This document shows positions 11,205-19,100 of a DNA stretch of 64,000 nt, one piece after another. This stretch comes from JACVRM01 sp963839815 (GTDB lineage Bacteria; Actinomycetota; Thermoleophilia; Gaiellales; Gaiellaceae): NCBI GenBank assembly GCA_963839815.1, contig CAWIWF010000005.1:1-64000 (forward strand), in the 5' to 3' direction. A program made the position numbers and the translations under genes. Within the stretch, counting starts at the first letter, position 1. Each line of letters starts with the position of its first letter. Under the pieces are notes generated by a model. It had not been told where the DNA came from. It worked only from the letters and a program-made list of their open reading frames with translations, and did not search any database.

Positions 11205-11959
11205 TTGCCGACGACGCGGATCCGCGGCCTGATCCGCGTCTCGTCAGCGGCGACTACGAGGCCCTCAGCGCGGCCGCGGCCGATGCCATCGCCGCGACGG
11301 TCGCGCGCAGGCCGGACGCGCTGCTCCTGCTCGCGACGGGCGATACGCCGATGGGCGCCTACCGGCTGCTCGCCGAGCGCCATGCGCGTGGCGATCTCGA
11401 CACCTCGCAGCTGCGGGTCGCCCAGCTCGACGAGTACGCCGGGCTCGCGAGTGGCGACCGGCGCTCGCTCTACGGCTGGATGGAGCGCTCGTTCCTCGCG
11501 CCGCTCGGCATCGCGGAGCAGCGCACGATCCGCCTGGATGCCGCCGTGCCGCCGCCGCAGGCGTGCCGGGTCTACGACGCCGCGGTCGCAGCCGCCGGCG
11601 GCTTCGAGCTCGCGATCCTCGGCCTCGGGCCGAACGGGCACCTCGGCTTCAACGAGCCGCCCGTCGCGCGCGACGCGCCCACCCGGCTCGTGCCGCTGAC
11701 GCCCGAGAGCATCGTCAGCAACGCCCGCTACTGGGGCGACGAGGAAGACGTCCCGGCCGATGCCCTGACCTGCGGCATGGCGTCGCTGCTGGCCGCGCGT
11801 CAGATCCTGCTCGTCGTCTCGGGGCCGCACAAGCGCGAGATCCTGAGCCGGACGCTGGACGAGCCGCCGACCCAAGACGTGCCGGCCTCCTGGCTGCAGG
11901 ACGCGCCTGGCGACGTGGTCGTGCTCGCCGATCGCGACGCCCGCCCCGGCCGGGGCTGA
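11205..11959 (+). CDS. Glucosamine/galactosamine-6-phosphate isomerase family protein
   Basis: NagB/SOL-type fold that interconverts amino-sugar phosphates. Landmarks: LLLATGDTPMGAYRLLAERH (phosphate loop), VAQLDEYAGL with the Asp proton acceptor, and GLGPNGHLGFNEPP, the active-site loop. In NagB proper this loop reads GxDGHIAFNEP; GPNGHLGFNEP has Asn instead of Asp and is closer to the AgaI-like branch. The protein ends at 11957-11959. The 5' end is uncertain: TTG 11205 (LPTTRIRGLIRV) fits but needs one slip near 11243 to join SGDYEALSAAAADAI. It lies directly downstream of the aldolase, as expected for an aldol/isomerase pair in one pathway. Confidence 0.72.
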
Positions 11960-12058
11960 GGGCTGGGGCCGCGCCGCCCCGAAGCTTCGTAGGCTTCCCG
12001 GCGACGGCGACGGAGGCCTCAGCCCCGGGCGCGGGGCCGTCGCGGCGAGGCTGCCCGC

Positions 12059-13061
12059 ATGCACCGGCTCCTCGCCGTCTGTGCGCTCGCGCTGGTGGTG
12101 GCGGCCGGCTCCGGCTGCGGGCGCGAGCGGCCGAACGGCGCGAGCTCGCGCCGACGACGACGCTGAGCGACGGGGAGGCGACCGGCGCGTTCGACGGTGG
12201 GGAGCTCTCCGGCCGGATCCGGATCGACGGCTCGAGCACCCTGCAGCCCTTCGCCGCCGCCGCAGCCGAGCGCTTCCGCAAGGCCGAGCCCGGCGTGCAC
12301 ATCAGCGTCGGCGCCTCCGGGACCGGCGGCGGCCTCGAGAGGTTCTGCGCCGGCGAGATCGATATCGCGAACGCGTCGCGCGCGATCGAGGACGACGAGC
12401 GGGCCACGTGCGCGAAGAGGGGCATCGACTCTCTCGAGCTGCACGTCGCGAACGACGGCATCGCGGTGATCGCAAGCCGGGAGAACGACTGGGCCGACTG
12501 CCTCACCACCGAGCGGCTCGCCGAGATCTGGAGGCCGGGCTCAGAGGTGGACAAATGGCGCGACCTCGACCCCGGTTATCCGGACGAGGCGCTCCGGCTG
12601 CGGCGGCCCAGGGCACCGACCCCGGCACGTTCGACTTCTTCACCGGCGAGATCGTGGGCGAGGAGGGCGCGAGCCGCAGCGACTACAGCGCGAGCGAGAA
12701 CGACAACGTGATCGTGGAGGCAGTGGCCGGGCGTCCCGGAGGGCTTGGCTACCTCGGCCTGTCCTACGCGATCGAGAACACGGGCCGCGTCAAGACGCTC
12801 GAGCTGGACGGCGGCGACGGGTGCGTGGAGCCCGCCGAGGCGACGGTCCAGGACGAGTCGTACCCGCTCTCGCGGCCGTTGCTGATGTACGTCCGCGAGG
12901 ACGCGCTGCAGAAGCTGCAGGTGGACGCGTTTCTCGACTTCGTGATTGACGAGCAGCAGGGGATCGCCGAGCGCGCGCGGTTCGTGCCGCTGACGGCGGA
13001 GCAGGCTTCGCGCGCCCAGACCGTGCTCGAGGGTGGCGGTATCGACGTGGAGGACGAGTGA
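12059..13061 (+). CDS. pstS: Phosphate ABC transporter substrate-binding lipoprotein PstS (first copy, frameshifted)
   Basis: Captures inorganic phosphate outside the membrane for PstCAB. Starts ATG 12059 with a lipoprotein signal (LLAVCALALVVAAGSGCG, cysteine as lipobox Cys). The mature part shows the PstS phosphate loop RIDGSSTLQPFAAAAAERF, then GASGTGGGLERFCAGEIDIA and SRSDYSASENDNVIVEAVAG. Slips near 12131 (just after the lipobox) and 12598 break the frame, but both halves are typical. The end is TGA 13059-13061. The 99 bp upstream of it show no PHO-box repeats, unlike the second copy. Confidence 0.88.
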
Positions 13062-13062
13062 C

Positions 13063-13095
13063 CTTCACCAGAGCGTCACGAGAGCTTCACCCCCT
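13063..13095 (+). promoter_or_regulatory. PHO box: three 11-bp direct repeats
   Basis: CTTCACCAGAG, CGTCACGAGAG and CTTCACCCCCT follow one another with exact 11-bp phasing, directly after the first pstS stop and 72 bp before the second pstS start. This matches the layout of PhoP boxes described in Streptomyces, where GTTCACC-like 11-nt units are bound by the phosphate response regulator. It supports phosphate-starvation control of the second pstS and the downstream pstCAB-phoU genes. No phoR/phoP pair is in the window. Confidence 0.8.
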
Positions 13096-13166
13096 TCTTA
13101 GCCCAACCGGGTGGCCGCCGGACGAACACTCGCGGCGGTCAACCAACGTCTGGAGGGAACAGCGCC

Positions 13167-14141
13167 ATGAAACGCACGTCACTGCTCAGGCTCGGGCTGC
13201 TCGTCAGCGCCGTCGCCGCACTCGCCGCCACGGCCGCATCGGTCGGCTCCGCCCGCCCGGCTGCCAACGCGACACCGGCGGCACGGACGGTCTCGGGGCA
13301 GATCTCGATGGATGGCTCGAGCACCGTCGCACCCTTCGCTCAGGCCTCCGCCGAGAGGTTCCAGCGGGCAAACAAGGGTGCGCAGGTCACGGTCGGTGTG
13401 TCCGGGACCGGCGGCGGCTTCGAGCGCTTCTGCAAGGGCGAGACCGACATGGCCAACGCATCGCGCCCGATCAAGTACTCGGAGGCGGCCAAGTGCCACT
13501 CCTCAGGGATCCGCTACATCCAGTTCCTGGTCGCGAACGACGGCATCTCGCTCGTCACCAGCAAGGGCAACACCTGGGCCAACTGCCTCACGACCGAGGA
13601 GCTCAAGCGGATCTGGGACAGGGGTCCAAGCTGGACGACTGGAAGGACGTCCGCCCGCAGTTCCCGGACGTCAAGCTCAAGCTCTACGGGCCGGGCACCG
13701 ACTCCGGCACGTTCGAGTTCTTCACCGAGAAGATCAACGGCAAGGCGAAGCAGAGCCGGTCGGACTACTCGCCGAGCGAGAACGACAACGTGCTCGTGCA
13801 GGGTGTCGCCGGTGACCGCGGAGCGCCTCGGCTACTTCGGGCTCTCCTACTACCTCGAGAACCGAGACCGGCTCAAGCTGCTCCAGGTCAACTCGGGCGG
13901 CGGCTGCGTCTCGCCGAACGTCGCGCGGGTGCAGAGCCGGGACTACAAGCCGCTCTCGCGGGGCCTGTTCATCTACGTCAAGCGGACGGCATTCCAGCGC
14001 GCGGTGGTGAAGGCGTACGTCCGCTTCATGATTGCCAACGAGGTGGTAATCGCGAAGGCCGCCGACATGGTGCCGCTGACAAGGAAGCAGCTCGCCAAGG
14101 CCAAGCGCCAGTACAACGTCGCAATTACGAGCCCGGCATAG
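13167..14141 (+). CDS. pstS: Phosphate-binding protein PstS (second copy, two compensating frameshifts)
   Basis: ATG 13167 is preceded by GGAGGG. The N-terminus is a Sec-type signal peptide (about residues 1-35, cleavage after an Ala-rich stretch) without a lipobox Cys, unlike the upstream paralogue. The phosphate-binding segments are ISMDGSSTVAPFAQASAERF and GVSGTGGGFERFCKGETDMA. From about 13622 to 13815 the displayed frame is nonsense, while another frame reads QGSKLDDWKDVRPQFPDVKL and QSRSDYSPSENDNVLVQGVA. One lost C and one gained C explain this. Stop TAG 14139-14141. Tandem pstS genes are common in actinobacteria and may differ in affinity or anchoring. Confidence 0.9.
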   Translation: MKRTSLLRLGLLVSAVAALAATAASVGSARPAANATPAARTVSGQISMDGSSTVAPFAQASAERFQRANKGAQVTVGVSGTGGGFERFCKGETDMANASRPIKYSEAAKCHSSGIRYIQFLVANDGISLVTSKGNTWANCLTTEELKRIWDRGPSWTTGRTSARSSRTSSSSSTGRAPTPARSSSSPRRSTARRSRAGRTTRRARTTTCSCRVSPVTAERLGYFGLSYYLENRDRLKLLQVNSGGGCVSPNVARVQSRDYKPLSRGLFIYVKRTAFQRAVVKAYVRFMIANEVVIAKAADMVPLTRKQLAKAKRQYNVAITSPA

Positions 14142-14158
14142 GGGAGGCTCAGGACGCC

Positions 14159-15088
14159 GTGGGAACACAGGAGGCAACCGGCGCGGCGCCCATCCGGCTC
14201 CGCGCCGCGCGCAGGCGATGGGGCGAGGACGTCGTGAAGGGCGTCCTCGCCCTCTGTGCGCTCCTGTCGGTCGCGACCACGCTCGGGATCGTTATCGCCC
14301 TGTTCAAGCCGGCGATCGACTTCTTCCGCGAGATCTCGATCGTCGACTACCTGACGGGCACCGAGTGGACGCCGCTCTTCTCGCCGTCGAGCTTCGGCGT
14401 CCTGCCGCTCGTCGCCGGCACGCTGCTGATCACCGCGATCGCCTGCGTGGTCTGCATCCCCTTTGGGCTCGGCGCGGCCATCTTTCTGAGCGAGTACGCG
14501 CGCCGGCGCACGCGGCTGGTCATGAAGCCCGCGCTCGAGGTGCTCGCCGGCATTCCCACCGTCGTCTACGGGTTCTTCGCACTCACCTTCGTGACGCCGC
14601 TGATCGGCGACGTCGGCATCTCGGTCGGCCCCTTCAACGCGCTTGCTGCCGGGCTCGTGATGGGGATCATGCTCATCCCCACGGTCGGCTCGATCTCGGA
14701 GGACGCGATGGCCGCGGTGCCGCGGGACCTCCGCGACGGCGCCTACGCGCTCGGCTCGACCCGGCTGCAGGTCTCGACTCGCATCGTCGTCCCGGCGGCC
14801 ATCTCGGGGATCATCGCCTCGTTCGTGCTCGGCATCTCCCGCGCGATCGGCGAGACCATGATCGTGCTGGTCGCCGCCGGCGGACTGCCGCAGCTCACGC
14901 TCGACCCGCGCGAGGAGATCCAGACCATGACGGCGTTCATCGCCGCCACCGGCCAGGGCGACGTGCCCACCGGTTCGATCGAGTACAAGACGATCTTCGC
15001 GGTCGGGGCGACGCTCTTCGTCATGACCTTCGTGATGAACCTGTTCGCGATCCGGCTCGTTCGCCGCTTCCGCGAGGTCTACGAGTGA
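14159..15088 (+). CDS. pstC: Phosphate ABC transporter permease PstC
   Basis: Inner-membrane permease subunit. GTG 14159 (VGTQEATGAAPIRL) follows a GGGGAGG site at 14141-14147 that overlaps the pstS stop. The 309-residue product has about six membrane segments, beginning GVLALCALLSVATTLGIVIA, and the binding-protein-dependent permease EAA loop in AMAAVPRDLRDGAYALGSTR. The end overlaps the likely pstA start (GTGA). The gene is intact. Confidence 0.95.
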   Translation: MGTQEATGAAPIRLRAARRRWGEDVVKGVLALCALLSVATTLGIVIALFKPAIDFFREISIVDYLTGTEWTPLFSPSSFGVLPLVAGTLLITAIACVVCIPFGLGAAIFLSEYARRRTRLVMKPALEVLAGIPTVVYGFFALTFVTPLIGDVGISVGPFNALAAGLVMGIMLIPTVGSISEDAMAAVPRDLRDGAYALGSTRLQVSTRIVVPAAISGIIASFVLGISRAIGETMIVLVAAGGLPQLTLDPREEIQTMTAFIAATGQGDVPTGSIEYKTIFAVGATLFVMTFVMNLFAIRLVRRFREVYE

Positions 15089-15959
15089 GCGCCGCCGCTC
15101 CTGCCCTGCGCTCGAGAGGCCCCGCGGGCTCTGGCGCGGCCGGCTCTTCCTCGCCTTCCTGATCGCCTCGCTCGGCATCGGCATGGTCACGCTCGGCGCG
15201 CTGATCGCCCAGGTGCTGGTCAAGGGTCTGCAGTGGACCGACCTCGTGCTCCTGCTCGAGCCGCCGTCCGAGGACCCGCAGATCGCCGGTGCGCGTCCGG
15301 CCATTCTGGCGACCGTCTACCTGGGCGTGCTGCTGCTCGCCTTTACCGTCCCGATCGGCGTCGCGACGGCGATCTACCTGGAGGAGTACGCCCAGCGGGA
15401 CCGTTGGTACAACCGGCTGCTCGAGGTCAACATCCAGAACCTCGCGGCCGTGCCGTCGATCGTGTACGGCATCCTCGGCCTCGCCTTCCTCGTGCGCGGG
15501 CTCGGGCTGGGCCGGGTGCTGCTCGCGGGGGCGATGATCCTGACCCTGCTCGTGCTGCCGACGGTGATCATCGCCGCGCGGGAGGCGATCCGCGCCGTAC
15601 CGGACTCGATCCGCCAGGGGGCCTACGCGCTCGGGGCGACCAAGTGGCAGGTGGTCTGGCGGCAGGTGCTGCCGGCCTCGACGCCCGGGATCGCGACCGG
15701 CACGATCCTGGCGCTCTCTCGCGGGCTCGGCGAGACGGCGCCCCTGCTCCTCGTCGGAGCCGCGGCCTACGTGGCCTTCGATCCGACCCTGCTGGGCGAC
15801 TTCACGGCGCTGCCCATCCAGATCTTCCAGTGGACGTCGCGACCGCAGGACGAGTTCCGCATCCTCGCCGCGGCGGCCATCATCGTGCTGCTCGCGATTC
15901 TGCTGACCCTCAACGCGTTCGCGATCTGGCTCCGCAACCGCTACGAGAAGAGGTGGTAA
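15085..15959 (+). CDS. pstA: Phosphate ABC transporter permease PstA (probable slip near the 5' end)
   Basis: Partner permease of PstC. The obvious frame has ATG at 15183, but that would cut the first membrane segment, whose beginning (LFLAFLIASLGIG) is read in frame upstream. GTG 15085, overlapping the pstC stop in GTGA, is in another frame (VSAAAPAL). One single-base slip near 15110-15120 would join them into about 291 residues, the usual size. The EAA motif is in AIRAVPDSIRQGAYALGATK. Stop TAA 15957-15959, two bases before pstB. Confidence 0.88.
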
Positions 15960-15961
15960 CC

Positions 15962-16828
15962 GTGACCGAGGTGCAGGCTCGGGCTGTCACAATCCCCGGC
16001 GTGAACGTGAGCACCGCGACGGAGCGGCGCCCGCTGCCGTCGCGGGAGCTACGCGAGGTCGTCTTCGACGTCCAGGATCTCGGCGTCTCGTACAGCGGCA
16101 ACATGGCGCTCCAGGAGGTCTCGCTCGAGATCTACCGCAACTTCGTCACCGCCTTCATCGGACCGTCCGGCTGCGGCAAGAGCACGTTCATCCGCTGCTT
16201 CAACCACATGAACGCGCTCATCCCGGGCGCGGAGATCCACGGCTCGATCCTCTACCGGGGTCAGGACCTCTACGGCTCCGACGTCGACCCGGTCGAGGTG
16301 CGGAAGCGGATCGGCATGGTCTTCCAGAAGCCGAACCCGTTCCCCAAATCAATCTACGACAACGTCGCCTTCGGTCCCCGCGTGCTCGGCATGACCGACG
16401 ATCTCGAGGACCAGATCGAGCGCGCCCTTCAGCAGGCTGCGCTCTGGGACGAGGTCAAGGATCGTCTCAAAGCGAGCGCGCTCGGCCTCTCCGGCGGGCA
16501 GCAGCAGCGGCTCTGCATCGCGCGCTGCCTCGCCGTCGAGCCCGAGGTCATCCTCATGGACGAGCCGGCCTCGGCGCTCGACCCGATCGCGACCACCCGG
16601 ATCGAGGACCTCATGCACGAGCTGAAGCGCGACTACACGATCGTCGTCGTCACGCACAACATGCAGCAGGCCGCGCGGGTCGCGGACATGACGGCCTTCT
16701 TCAGCGTCACGCGCGGCGAGGAGGGACAGCGCACGGGGATCCTCGTCGAGTACGACTCGACCGACAGGATCTTCACGCAGCCGAGCGACAAGCGCACCGA
16801 GGACTACGTCACGGGCCGGTTCGGCTGA
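15962..16828 (+). CDS. pstB: Phosphate ABC transporter ATPase PstB
   Basis: ATP-binding subunit energising PstCA. Walker A GPSGCGKST (about residues 67-75), Q-loop MVFQKPNPFPKSIYDN, signature LSGGQQQRLCIARCLAVEP, Walker B VILMDEPASALDP and switch His in VVTHNMQQAARVAD are all intact. GTG 15962 gives 288 residues, about 30 longer at the N-terminus than most PstB. An in-frame GTG at 16001 would give a more usual length. Confidence 0.95.
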   Translation: MTEVQARAVTIPGVNVSTATERRPLPSRELREVVFDVQDLGVSYSGNMALQEVSLEIYRNFVTAFIGPSGCGKSTFIRCFNHMNALIPGAEIHGSILYRGQDLYGSDVDPVEVRKRIGMVFQKPNPFPKSIYDNVAFGPRVLGMTDDLEDQIERALQQAALWDEVKDRLKASALGLSGGQQQRLCIARCLAVEPEVILMDEPASALDPIATTRIEDLMHELKRDYTIVVVTHNMQQAARVADMTAFFSVTRGEEGQRTGILVEYDSTDRIFTQPSDKRTEDYVTGRFG

Positions 16829-16830
16829 CG

Positions 16831-17523
16831 ATGGCCCACCGTCCGCCAGGCATGCGCATCGGTCTTCAGCGGGACCTCGACCTGCTTCAGGCGACGCTGA
16901 TGGAGGAAGGGGAGCTCTGCATGCGCTCCCTCCGCGGGGCGATCCAGGCGCTCAAGGAGCGCGACCCGGAGCTCGCCGACGAGGTGATCGCCTTCGACGA
17001 CGAGGTCGACAGCCGCTATATCGCGATCGAGAGCGGCGTAGAGCTGCTGCTCGCCCGGCAGACGCCGGTGGCGAGCGACCTGCGCTTCGTCCTCGCGGTC
17101 ATCCACATCAACCTCTCGCTCGAGCGGGTTGCCGACCTCTGCGTCACCATCGCCAAGCTGACGAAGCTGGTCTACGACGTCGCCCCCGACGCCAAGCTGA
17201 TCGAGGCGTTCGAGGAGATGGGGGCCCGGGGCGAGGAGATGATCAAGGTGGCGCTGCAGTCGTTCATCGAGCGGGATCTCGCGGGCGCCGAGTCGCTCGT
17301 CGACCTCGACGAGCTGATCGATCGCGCCAACCGCCGAGCCGTGCAGCACGTGCTGGCGCTCGGGGGCAACCCCAAGCTGCGCGAGTGGGGGCTGCGCATG
17401 ATCATCGTCTCGCGCTGCCTGGAGCGTATCGGCGACCACGCCGTCGACATCGGCGAGCAGACCGCGTACCTCGTCACCGGCGAGTTCCGCGAGTTCACCG
17501 ACGCCTCGCATCCCGACGCGTGA
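16831..17523 (+). CDS. phoU: Phosphate-specific transport accessory protein PhoU
   Basis: Helical-bundle protein (230 aa) that, with PstSCAB, represses phosphate-starvation signalling when phosphate is plentiful. Two PhoU repeats are visible: LEEGELCMRSLRGAIQAL-type helix 1 with FDDEVDSRYIAIE and DLRFVLAVIHINLSLERVAD, then LDELIDRANRRAVQHVL with MIIVSRCLERIGDHAVDIGE. ATG 16831 follows the pstB stop by two bases, closing a pstS-pstS-pstC-pstA-pstB-phoU operon. Confidence 0.95.
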   Translation: MAHRPPGMRIGLQRDLDLLQATLMEEGELCMRSLRGAIQALKERDPELADEVIAFDDEVDSRYIAIESGVELLLARQTPVASDLRFVLAVIHINLSLERVADLCVTIAKLTKLVYDVAPDAKLIEAFEEMGARGEEMIKVALQSFIERDLAGAESLVDLDELIDRANRRAVQHVLALGGNPKLREWGLRMIIVSRCLERIGDHAVDIGEQTAYLVTGEFREFTDASHPDA

Positions 17524-17763
17524 GCGAGCTCCCAGCCGACCTGTTCGGCCCGGACGCGAGGGTGAGGGCGGGACAGTGGTGGGCAGCGGACGCTGTCGAT
17601 GCGGCTGCCTCCCAGCCGGACCTCCGAGACGCCCGAGGACGGCGAGCTCGGGCTGACGGCGCCCGACTGAGCAGGGCGGCTCCCAACAGTCCTTAACAGA
17701 ACGGGAGCGGCGGCTCAACCTCCGCTCACGGACTCCCAAGAGGAGGGCGTTATAACGCGATTC
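17524..17763. promoter_or_regulatory. phoU-htrA intergenic region with a perfect palindrome before the htrA start
   Basis: 240 bp without a convincing gene; a 58-codon frame starting at the GTG overlapping the phoU stop has no recognisable content. A GAGCGG/CCGCTC inverted repeat (about 17705-17727) is weak. At 17747-17758 GCGTTATAACGC is a perfect 12-bp palindrome lying between an AGGAGGG site (17741-17747) and the ATG at 17764, a position where a bound protein or RNA hairpin could block translation or transcription of htrA. Confidence 0.45.
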
Positions 17764-18975
17764 ATGCGACGCATTCCGACGGGATACCTCACACAGGGCG
17801 CCGCGCTCGTCGTCGCCGCTTTTGCCGGCGGCGCCGTCGCACTGGCGGGCGCGGCCGTGCTCTGGGACATCGACGCCGAGGACACCCCCTTCGGCGATGC
17901 CGGTCTCGCGCTCGACGCCTCGATCACTGCTCCCTCCTCCAACTCCTCCCGCTTCCGCGACGGCGGGCAGCGGCTGACGATCGGCGAGATCTACCGCCGC
18001 AGCCGCCCCGCCGTCGTCCGCGTCTCGACCTCCACCACCGTCGAGTCGGGCGATCCCTTCGGCTTCCTTCCTGACCAGCAGCAGCGGGGGCTCGGCTCCG
18101 GCTTCGTGATCGACAAGGCCGGCTACATCGTCACCAACTACCACGTCGTCGAGGGCGCCTCGGAGATCAAGGTCAGCTTCTCGAACAACGAGAGCCTCGA
18201 CGCCCGCGTCGTCGGCAAGGATCCCTCCACCGACCTCGCAGTGCTGGCGATCGACGCCGACTCGCGCGCCCTGACCCCGCTCCAGCTCGGCAACTCCGAC
18301 GCCGTCCGCGTCGGCGACGAGGTCGTCGCCATCGGCAACCCACTCGGCTACGAGCGCACGGTCACGGCGGGCATCGTCAGCGCCGTCGGCCGCGAGATCC
18401 AGGCGCCGAACCAGTATCTGATCGACCACGTAATCCAGACCGACGCCGCCATCAACCAGGGCAACTCGGGTGGGCCGCTGCTGAGCGCGTCCGGACGGGT
18501 CATCGGCGTCAACACCCAGATCGCCACGGGCAACGGCGGCAACATCGGCATCGGCTTCGCCGTGCCGATCAACACGGTCAAGGACGTCGTCGCCGAGATC
18601 ATCGATCGCGGACGCGTCGAGCACGCAGAGCTCGGCATCGCGGCGCAGGCGATCACGCCCGAGATCGCGGAACTCTTCCGCCTGCCGGTCCGCACCGGCC
18701 TGCTCGTCGCCGAGGTCTATCCCGACTCCGGCGCCGCCCGGGCCCGGCTCCGCGCCGGAGACCAACACGTGACGGTCGACGGGGAGAGCTGGGTGATCGG
18801 CGGCGACATCATCGTCGCCGCCGACGGGCGGCGTGTCACCGACGTGGAACGCCTGCGCGACATCGTCTCCGGCAAGGACCCCGGGGACAGCGTCAAGCTC
18901 GACGTCCGCCGGAGCGGCGGGCGCATCGTCGTAACCGTAGAGCTTGGACGGCAGCCTTCCTCCCCTCGCGGCTAG
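17764..18975 (+). CDS. HtrA/DegP-like trypsin-like serine protease with PDZ domain
   Basis: Envelope quality-control protease (403 aa) anchored by one N-terminal membrane segment (about residues 11-33), active outside the cytoplasm. The S1C catalytic triad is complete: His127 in VTNYHVVEG, Asp157 in DPSTDLAVL and Ser235 in NQGNSGGPLL. A single PDZ domain (about 300-395) includes GLLVAEVYPDSGAARARL and GGDIIVAADGRRVTDVERL. It follows phoU with a long gap containing its own signals. Two GC-rich hairpins follow the stop. Confidence 0.93.
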   Translation: MRRIPTGYLTQGAALVVAAFAGGAVALAGAAVLWDIDAEDTPFGDAGLALDASITAPSSNSSRFRDGGQRLTIGEIYRRSRPAVVRVSTSTTVESGDPFGFLPDQQQRGLGSGFVIDKAGYIVTNYHVVEGASEIKVSFSNNESLDARVVGKDPSTDLAVLAIDADSRALTPLQLGNSDAVRVGDEVVAIGNPLGYERTVTAGIVSAVGREIQAPNQYLIDHVIQTDAAINQGNSGGPLLSASGRVIGVNTQIATGNGGNIGIGFAVPINTVKDVVAEIIDRGRVEHAELGIAAQAITPEIAELFRLPVRTGLLVAEVYPDSGAARARLRAGDQHVTVDGESWVIGGDIIVAADGRRVTDVERLRDIVSGKDPGDSVKLDVRRSGGRIVVTVELGRQPSSPRG

Positions 18976-18986
18976 CCGTCCTGCAC

Positions 18987-19008
18987 GGCCCCGCCTCCGG
19001 GCGGGGCC
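18987..19008 (+). terminator. GC-rich hairpin after htrA
   Basis: GGCCCCGCC - TCCG - GGCGGGGCC forms a 9-bp perfect stem with a 4-nt loop 11 bp after the htrA stop. It lacks a U-tract, as is usual for high-GC actinobacterial terminators. Confidence 0.6.
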
Positions 19009-19025
19009 AACTCCTCTCCCCCGAT

Positions 19026-19057
19026 ACACCGAAGGCCCGCACCAGGGCCTTCGGTGT
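19026..19057. terminator. Perfect 13-bp inverted repeat (second htrA terminator)
   Basis: ACACCGAAGGCCC - GCACCA - GGGCCTTCGGTGT: 13 perfect base pairs and a 6-nt loop, 18 bp beyond the first hairpin and 43 bp ahead of the next gene. A stable transcription stop is the simplest role. Confidence 0.7.
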
Positions 19058-19100
19058 CTCTGCGCGCGCACCGGCCGGGCGGAGCGGCGATCATGCCGCG

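Noticed and set aside
13620..13815. Programmed frameshifting in pstS-2
   Set aside because: The two opposite slips are in short C runs, no slippery heptamer or pseudoknot is visible, and neighbouring genes show the same kind of slip.
17520..17696. A 58-codon frame overlapping the phoU stop
   Set aside because: No recognisable content or conservation evidence; left as intergenic.
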